The notes under the pieces are model-generated. The model had not been told where the DNA came from, made no database searches, and was given only the letters and a program-made list of their open reading frames with translations. A stretch of DNA of 64,000 bases from Paracoccus albicereus (GTDB lineage: Bacteria; Pseudomonadota; Alphaproteobacteria; Rhodobacterales; Rhodobacteraceae), in assembly GCF_024359525.1 (NCBI RefSeq), contig NZ_JAKZEU010000001.1, forward strand, positions 186,001 to 250,000, written 5' to 3'. Shown piece by piece: positions 59,323-64,000 of the stretch. The translations under genes and the position numbers were made by a program. Each line of letters starts with the position of its first letter. The stretch's first letter is position 1.

Positions 59323-59349
59323 AAAGGCCCGCCGGATTGGCGGGCCTTT
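59323..59349 (-). terminator. Terminator of sodB
   Basis: Perfect 11-bp stem (AAAGGCCCGCC with GGCGGGCCTTT, loop of 5 bases) 20 bases past the sodB stop. TTT closes both arms, so it could work in both directions. Confidence 0.8.
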
Positions 59350-59368
59350 GCGTATCATCCTCTGGCGA

Positions 59369-59968
59369 TCACATCCGTGATGCCACGTTTTGCCAGTTCA
59401 CCAGCTTGTTGAGGAAGTTCTCGAGGTATTTCGGGCGCGCGTTGCGGAAGTCGATGTAATAGGAATGCTCCCACACGTCGCAGCCCAGAAGCGCGGTCTG
59501 ACCCGAGCAGAGAGGATTCACGCCGTTTTCGGTCTTCGTGACTTCCAGCGAGCCATCGCTGTTCTTGACCAGCCAAGCCCAGCCCGAACCGAACTGGCCC
59601 GCGCCGGCTTCGCTGAACTTCTTCTTGAACTCGTCGACCGAGCCGAAGCTGTCGGTCAGGGCCTTCTCGACCTCGGACGGCATTTCGCCACCTTCCGGGC
59701 TCATCATTTCCCAGAACTGGCTGTGGTTCCAGTGCTGGCTGGCATTGTTGAAGATGCCCGACTGCGCGACGGCGTCCTTCTTGTAGGTACCCTTGACGAT
59801 CTCTTCCAGCGACTTGCCTTCCCACTCGGTCCCGGCCACCAGCTCGTTCAGCTTGTCGACATAGGCCTTGTGGTGCTTGTCGTGGTGATACTCCAGCGTC
59901 TCTTTCGACATGCCCGCGCTTTCAAGAGCGTCGTGGGCATAGGGAAGATCGGGAAGCGTGAAAGCCAT
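59369..59968 (-). CDS. sodB: Superoxide dismutase, iron type
   Basis: A 199-residue Fe/Mn-family superoxide dismutase that converts superoxide to peroxide and oxygen in the cytoplasm. Metal ligands are His28, His82 (WNH), Asp164 and His168 (DVWEH). Gln78 in ASQHWNH sits where iron enzymes have their outer-sphere Gln, favouring iron. AGGACAGG precedes the ATG. It has a hairpin-rich leader (60000-60033) and its own terminator. Confidence 0.95.
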   Translation of the reverse strand: MAFTLPDLPYAHDALESAGMSKETLEYHHDKHHKAYVDKLNELVAGTEWEGKSLEEIVKGTYKKDAVAQSGIFNNASQHWNHSQFWEMMSPEGGEMPSEVEKALTDSFGSVDEFKKKFSEAGAGQFGSGWAWLVKNSDGSLEVTKTENGVNPLCSGQTALLGCDVWEHSYYIDFRNARPKYLENFLNKLVNWQNVASRM

Positions 59969-59999
59969 GTCCTGTCCTTTCAATGATGACGGGTCGTCG

Positions 60000-60033
60000 G
60001 CGGGGACAATGCCCCGCGTTGCCCGACCAACGC
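60000..60033. promoter_or_regulatory. Two adjacent hairpins between soxG and sodB
   Basis: GCGGGG-N6-CCCCGC (60000-60017) runs directly into GCGTTG-N6-CAACGC (60016-60033), two 18-base palindromes sharing two bases. They lie 32 bases ahead of the sodB start and 45 bases past the soxG stop. They could be the end of the sox transcript or part of the sodB leader; no T-run follows either. Confidence 0.4.
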
Positions 60034-60077
60034 AAGGCCAGCCCCATGGTTCCAAACGGAAAAGGAAACGTCAGACC

Positions 60078-60608
60078 CTAGCGCGGCGCCAGATGAGCAC
60101 CGGGAATCGCAGCGTTTCGCAAGATCGTTTCGACATAATCGGCGACCGATCGAAAGCAGATCAGCCGCCATCCGCGACCCCCGCCGTCCCCTTCGCGCCA
60201 GATCGCGACCCCCACCTGCGCGGCGCGGGTGCGACGCATCCCATCCTGCGGCATGGCGTCCAGATCGACGGGGCACAGCTTGCGGATCACGTCATCCGCG
60301 CGCGGACCTTCGATGGCGAACATGACGCGCATGTCCGACACGTCGAGAACCAGCCCATGCTCGCCCGCCAACGCCTGATCGCAGGCGTCGCGCATCTCGT
60401 TGCGCGCATCCAGCGGCCCGATCAGCAGCAATTCGTCGGGCGACATCCAGCCCAGAGCACGGCTGCCATCTGTCACGATGCGAACCTGTTCTGGCATCGC
60501 AAGCCCAGTCGCCTCGGCCAGCGCATCGCCTGCGCGACCCAGATCGGCGCGGATCGAGATCATCGCGCAGGGCGCCGCCCGCCGGATCGTTGCCAAGGTT
60601 TCAGCCAT
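60078..60608 (-). CDS. soxG: Sarcosine oxidase gamma subunit
   Basis: A 176-residue gamma subunit of heterotetrameric sarcosine oxidase. It belongs to the same fold family as the folate-binding T-protein domain, with SRALGWMSPDELLLIG near residue 48 and VSDMRVMFAIEGPRADDVIRKL near residue 90. Its ATG lies eight bases inside the soxA 3' end. It completes the soxD-A-G order. Confidence 0.92.
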   Translation of the reverse strand: MAETLATIRRAAPCAMISIRADLGRAGDALAEATGLAMPEQVRIVTDGSRALGWMSPDELLLIGPLDARNEMRDACDQALAGEHGLVLDVSDMRVMFAIEGPRADDVIRKLCPVDLDAMPQDGMRRTRAAQVGVAIWREGDGGGRGWRLICFRSVADYVETILRNAAIPGAHLAPR

Positions 60609-63531
60609 TCAGACGCGCCCCTTCCTTGTCGTAGAACACCGGCTCGACGATCTTCGCGCGAACCGCCGGACCGTTGGATAGCGGGAAATCCAGCTCCTCG
60701 CCCATCCGTGACGGTCCGTGACGGACCAAACCCATCGCGATGGGGCGGCCCAACGTCGGCGAATAGTAGGTCGAGGTGACGCGTCCCTGCACGTTACGCT
60801 GGCCGTTCGCGTTCGTGCCTTCGGCGACCGCATAGGCGCCGTCCGGGATCATCCGGTCGTCCAGACTTTCCAGCCCGACCAGTTGCCAGCGATCCGGGTC
60901 GGTCATGTGGCTGCGCATCTGTGCGCGCTTGCCGATGTAGTCCGGCTTCTTCTTGCTGATCGCCCATCCAAGGCCCAGATCCTGCGGGATCACCGTGCCG
61001 TCGGTTTCATCCCCGATCATGATGAAGCCCTTTTCGGCGCGCATGATGTGCATCGCCTCGGTCCCATAGGGCGTGACGCCCAGATCGGCGCCGGCCTTGT
61101 GCAGCGCTTCCCACAATTCCAGACCCCGGTTCGCCGGGACCGAGACCTCGAACGACAACTCGCCCGAGAAACTGATCCGGTAGATGCGTGCGGGAATGCC
61201 CGCGATCTCACCCTCGGCCCAGCCCATGAAGGGCAGCGCGTCGTCCGAGACATCCATCCCGCCCAGCCGTTCCAGGAGCGTCCGCGCCTTCGGGCCGACA
61301 ACGGCGACCTGCGCCCATTGTTCGGTCACGTTGGCGGTATAGACCTTCCATTCCCACCATTCGCATTGCAGCCAGTCTTCCATATGGGCATGAATGCGCT
61401 CGGCGCCGCCGGTGGTCGTGTGGCAAAGCCAGGTGTCCTCGGACAGGCGCACGGCGACGCCGTCATCCATCAGGAAACCGTTTTCCGAACACATCAGACC
61501 ATAACGGCACTTGCCGACCGGCAGCGAGGACATCACGCCGGTATAGATCATGTCGAGGAACTTGCCCGCGTCGGGGCCCTTCACGATGATCTTGCCCAGC
61601 GTCGATGCGTCGAGCGTGCCGACACCGCCGCGAACCGCCTTGATCTCGCGTGCGACGGCGGCATGGGCATCCTCGCCGCCCCGCAGGTAGCAGTAGGCCC
61701 GGCGCCATTGGCCGACCGGCTCCCATTTCGCGCCGTTCAGCACGTGCCAGCCGTCGATCGCCGTCTTGCGCAGCGGCTGGAAGGCGTCACCACGAGCATC
61801 GGCGGCGATCGTGGCCAGCGTCAGCGGTGTGTAAGGCGGGCGGAACGTGGTCGTCCCTGTCGCCGGGATCGGCTGGTTCAGCGCGCCCGACAACACAGCA
61901 AGACCGTTGATGTTGCTGACCTTGCCCTGATCGGTGGCCATCCCAAGGGTGGTGTAGCGCTTGGTGTGTTCGACCGACTCATAGCCTTCCTGCGCAGCCA
62001 GCTCGATGTCGGATACCTTCACGTCGTTCTGGAAATCGAGCCACATCTTGTAGCGCGCCTTGCGGGTCGCCTGCGCGGGCATCACCCAGACCGGCTGCAT
62101 CGCGGCTTCGTCGCGCTCCAGCTCGCCCGCGCAGCGCAGATCACCATAGGCGGCGCCGACGGCAGTGACGTTGCCCTCGCCGTCGGCGCCCAGCGGCGGC
62201 CGCGCCGGATCGGGGCGGAACAGCGCCTGTGCGTCATCCCAGGTCAGCTTGCCGCCGCAGTGGGACCACAGATGCACGACCGGCGACCAGCCGCCCGACA
62301 TCGCGACCGCATCGCAATCGATCGTCTCGATCGGCTGCCCCTGCCCGGCCTGCGCACAGGTGACGATCCCCTCCACCGCGCGCGAACCCTTGACCTTGGC
62401 GATGCCCGTCCCGGTCATGACCCGGATACCCCGGTCACGCGCCATCTTGGGCAAGGGACCATCCGCTGCTGGCCGCGCATCGAGGATCGCAGGGACGTCC
62501 AGCCCTGCCTCCTGCGCGGCAAGCGCCGTGCGATAGGCGTCGTCATTGTTGGTCACGAGGACAATGCGGTGGCCCGGCGCCACGCCGTGGTTCACGATGT
62601 AATCACGGACCGCGCTGGCCAGCATCACGCCGGGCACGTCGTTCATCGCAAAGGACAGCGGCCGTTCCAGCGCGCCGGTCGCGGTGACGATGCGGCCGGC
62701 GCGGATGCGCCACAACCGCTGCCGTGGGATGCCCTGATTGGGATCGTGGTCGGCCAGCGCCTCGCGCGCCAGCAGATAGCCGTGATCGTATAGACCCGTC
62801 GCCATCGTCTTGCGACGCATGGTGACGTTGTCACGCCCGCGCAGATCCGTCAGCAGCGCATCGATGGCGCCCTGCCCCGCCGGACCGTGATCGACCGGGG
62901 TCCGCCCGCCCCAATGCGGATCCTGTTCCAGAACCAGCACGCGCCCACCAGCCTCGGCGGCGTCACGCGCTGCCTGCAGGCCGGCGATGCCGCCGCCCAC
63001 AACCACGACCTCGGCAAAATCATAGGCCTGTTCGTAGCGGTCGGGATCGACGTCCTTCGGTGCCCGGCCAAGACCCGCGCTGCGTCGGATCACAGGCTCG
63101 AACAGGTGTTTCCACGCCGCGCGGGGGAGAATGAAGGTCTTGTAGTAGAAGCCCGCCGGAAACAGGCGGTAGAGCCAGGAATTGACCGCGCCGACATCGA
63201 CCGACAGCGACGGCCAGGCGTTCTGCCCGGTCAGCCGCATCCCCTGCTCAAGCTGGGTCGTTGTGGCGCGCTGGTTCGGCTCGAACCGACCGCCCTGTCC
63301 CAGGCCCAGCAGCGCATTCGGCTCTTCGGCGCCCGAGGCGATAGGGCCGCGCGGGCGATGGTACTTGAAGGACCGGCCCATCAGCATCACGCCAGACCCC
63401 ATCAAGGCCGATGCAAGCGTATCGCCCCTGAGCCCGCGCAGCGGGCGCCCGTCGAAGCGAAACTCCAGCGGATAGGCGCGGTCGATCAGCCGCCCGCCCT
63501 GTGGCAGGCGGAAAGGGCCCGTTTCGCTCAT
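60601..63531 (-). CDS. soxA: Sarcosine oxidase alpha subunit
   Basis: The 976-residue alpha subunit. An N-terminal 2Fe-2S-like region (RPLRGLRGDTLASALMGSGV) precedes the NAD-binding Rossmann motif VVGGGIAGLQAARDAAEAGG near residue 175. The C-terminal half (about 590-970) is a GcvT-like folate-binding domain (GTLDASTLGKIIVKGPDAG, SGELSFEVSVPANRG, GLGWAISKKKPDYIGKRA). Together with SoxB, D and G it demethylates sarcosine to glycine, passing the methyl group to tetrahydrofolate. The ATG overlaps the soxD stop (ATGA). Confidence 0.96.
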   Translation of the reverse strand: MSETGPFRLPQGGRLIDRAYPLEFRFDGRPLRGLRGDTLASALMGSGVMLMGRSFKYHRPRGPIASGAEEPNALLGLGQGGRFEPNQRATTTQLEQGMRLTGQNAWPSLSVDVGAVNSWLYRLFPAGFYYKTFILPRAAWKHLFEPVIRRSAGLGRAPKDVDPDRYEQAYDFAEVVVVGGGIAGLQAARDAAEAGGRVLVLEQDPHWGGRTPVDHGPAGQGAIDALLTDLRGRDNVTMRRKTMATGLYDHGYLLAREALADHDPNQGIPRQRLWRIRAGRIVTATGALERPLSFAMNDVPGVMLASAVRDYIVNHGVAPGHRIVLVTNNDDAYRTALAAQEAGLDVPAILDARPAADGPLPKMARDRGIRVMTGTGIAKVKGSRAVEGIVTCAQAGQGQPIETIDCDAVAMSGGWSPVVHLWSHCGGKLTWDDAQALFRPDPARPPLGADGEGNVTAVGAAYGDLRCAGELERDEAAMQPVWVMPAQATRKARYKMWLDFQNDVKVSDIELAAQEGYESVEHTKRYTTLGMATDQGKVSNINGLAVLSGALNQPIPATGTTTFRPPYTPLTLATIAADARGDAFQPLRKTAIDGWHVLNGAKWEPVGQWRRAYCYLRGGEDAHAAVAREIKAVRGGVGTLDASTLGKIIVKGPDAGKFLDMIYTGVMSSLPVGKCRYGLMCSENGFLMDDGVAVRLSEDTWLCHTTTGGAERIHAHMEDWLQCEWWEWKVYTANVTEQWAQVAVVGPKARTLLERLGGMDVSDDALPFMGWAEGEIAGIPARIYRISFSGELSFEVSVPANRGLELWEALHKAGADLGVTPYGTEAMHIMRAEKGFIMIGDETDGTVIPQDLGLGWAISKKKPDYIGKRAQMRSHMTDPDRWQLVGLESLDDRMIPDGAYAVAEGTNANGQRNVQGRVTSTYYSPTLGRPIAMGLVRHGPSRMGEELDFPLSNGPAVRAKIVEPVFYDKEGARLNG

Positions 63532-63851
63532 AGCTTGTAGCTCCAGTCGGGGTGGCGGACGCGGACGGTGGCCTGAACATCCTCGTTCGGGCCGAAGGCC
63601 TGCGCCTCATAGGTGCCGTAGACCTGCATCGTCACGGTGTCGCGCGCGGCCAGAAACCACTTGCCGCAGCCATAGGCGTGGCGCCACCGTTCAAGCTGCA
63701 CGCCCTTGGTGTTGGTGCGGTCGAACAGGTAGGATTCGAAGGCTTCGTCGCTGCCGTCGGGACCGATGCGCTTCAGATGCGCCTCGCCGCCGGGGGCAAG
63801 TTCCGTTTCCTCGGCGCGGACGCCGCAATAAGGGCAGGTCAGGATCAGCAT
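63528..63851 (-). CDS. soxD: Sarcosine oxidase delta subunit
   Basis: A 107-residue zinc-binding delta subunit: LTCPYCGVRAEETE near residue 6 and HAYGCGKWF near residue 60 carry the cysteine and histidine ligands. AAGGA lies seven bases before the ATG. The stop overlaps the soxA start. Confidence 0.95.
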   Translation of the reverse strand: MLILTCPYCGVRAEETELAPGGEAHLKRIGPDGSDEAFESYLFDRTNTKGVQLERWRHAYGCGKWFLAARDTVTMQVYGTYEAQAFGPNEDVQATVRVRHPDWSYKL

Positions 63852-63854
63852 GGA

Positions 63855-64000
63855 CTAGTCCTTCAGGGGTAGTTCGGTGGCGTTGGTCAGCGCCAGATCC
63901 AGCAAGCGTCGGCGCAGGTCGTCGTCAGCGAGCTGCGATCCGCTGATGACGACAAAACCGCCCATGCGTCGTGCGCCGCTTTGCATCGGGCCGACACCCG
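63855..64000 (-). CDS. Unidentified gene upstream of soxD (3' end only)
   Basis: The last 47 or so codons of a gene that enters from the right edge and stops at TAG 63855-63857, three bases before the soxD start. The visible C-terminus contains ARRMGGFVVISG and ends ATELPLKD. In most bacteria soxB (beta subunit) precedes soxD, but this tail lacks the SoxB C-terminal features I know, so it is probably an extra gene in the sox operon. I do not recognise it. Confidence 0.6.
   Translation of the reverse strand, partial: GVGPMQSGARRMGGFVVISGSQLADDDLRRRLLDLALTNATELPLKD

Overview
The window is a chromosomal stretch of a GC-rich alphaproteobacterium, most likely a Paracoccus-like member of the Rhodobacteraceae. 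I base this on the petP-petR regulator pair, the soxDAG sarcosine oxidase genes, the rnd-kdsD-lptCAB and nfuA-tsaB-rimI gene orders, an MnmH tRNA selenouridine synthase, CtrA-like TTAA-N7-TTAA sites, and dense operons in which stop and start codons overlap (ATGA, GTGA, TGATG). I see no insertion sequence, prophage, CRISPR array, toxin or defence island. Almost everything is core metabolism or cell-envelope biology, with a few accessory genes.

Layout. 1-5999: an MBL-fold hydrolase (cut by the window edge) with a DmdC-like acyl-CoA dehydrogenase, tsaC, yqgE, a DsbD-N-terminal-like periplasmic protein and a uracil-DNA glycosylase. 6021-8870: petP-petR diverging from ilvE and a VOC protein. 8934-12219: ptsN-hpf, two small secreted proteins, then lptB. 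12219-14910: lptA, lptC, kdsD and rnd. 15003-17092: tRNA-Leu(CAG) with promoter and terminator, an NDUFA9-like protein and uppP. 17241-25229: gltD, a secreted protein, a GFA protein, gltB and mtgA. 25312-27076: gst, a palindromic repeat and queG. 27123-31744: a 975-residue propeller-RTX protein, cobA and an SDR. 31838-36604: an oligopeptide-type ABC transporter without a binding protein, plus an aldehyde dehydrogenase. 36605-36946 is the only stretch above 300 bases without a gene and is packed with repeats and candidate operators. 36947-38506: nfuA-tsaB-rimI. 38584-44137: a BMP-type nucleoside ABC transporter with purine-nucleoside phosphorylase. 44134-50699: dienelactone hydrolase, mnmH, L,D-transpeptidase, arylesterase, PCuAC copper chaperone, rpmB, ada and meaB. 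50854-59218: a thioredoxin-like protein, serS, a membrane protein, the der-bamB-yfgM-like operon, a membrane-anchored RTX protein and a metallophosphoesterase. 59369-64000: sodB and the sarcosine oxidase operon soxD-soxA-soxG, with an unrecognised gene upstream.

How the genes work together. The largest functional blocks are lipopolysaccharide export (kdsD, lptCAB), ammonium assimilation (gltBD), nucleoside uptake and phosphorolysis (BMP ABC + PNP), and one-carbon catabolism of sarcosine (soxDAG). The least explained items are the propeller-RTX protein with 40 uninterrupted nonapeptides, the phased 11-bp GTGTAC array flanked by two near-identical CtrA-like boxes, a dispersed palindromic element present twice in opposite orientations, the orphan ABC/ALDH/SDR module, and the two extra genes inside the glutamate synthase operon. 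Functional calls come from motif recognition by eye, without database searches.
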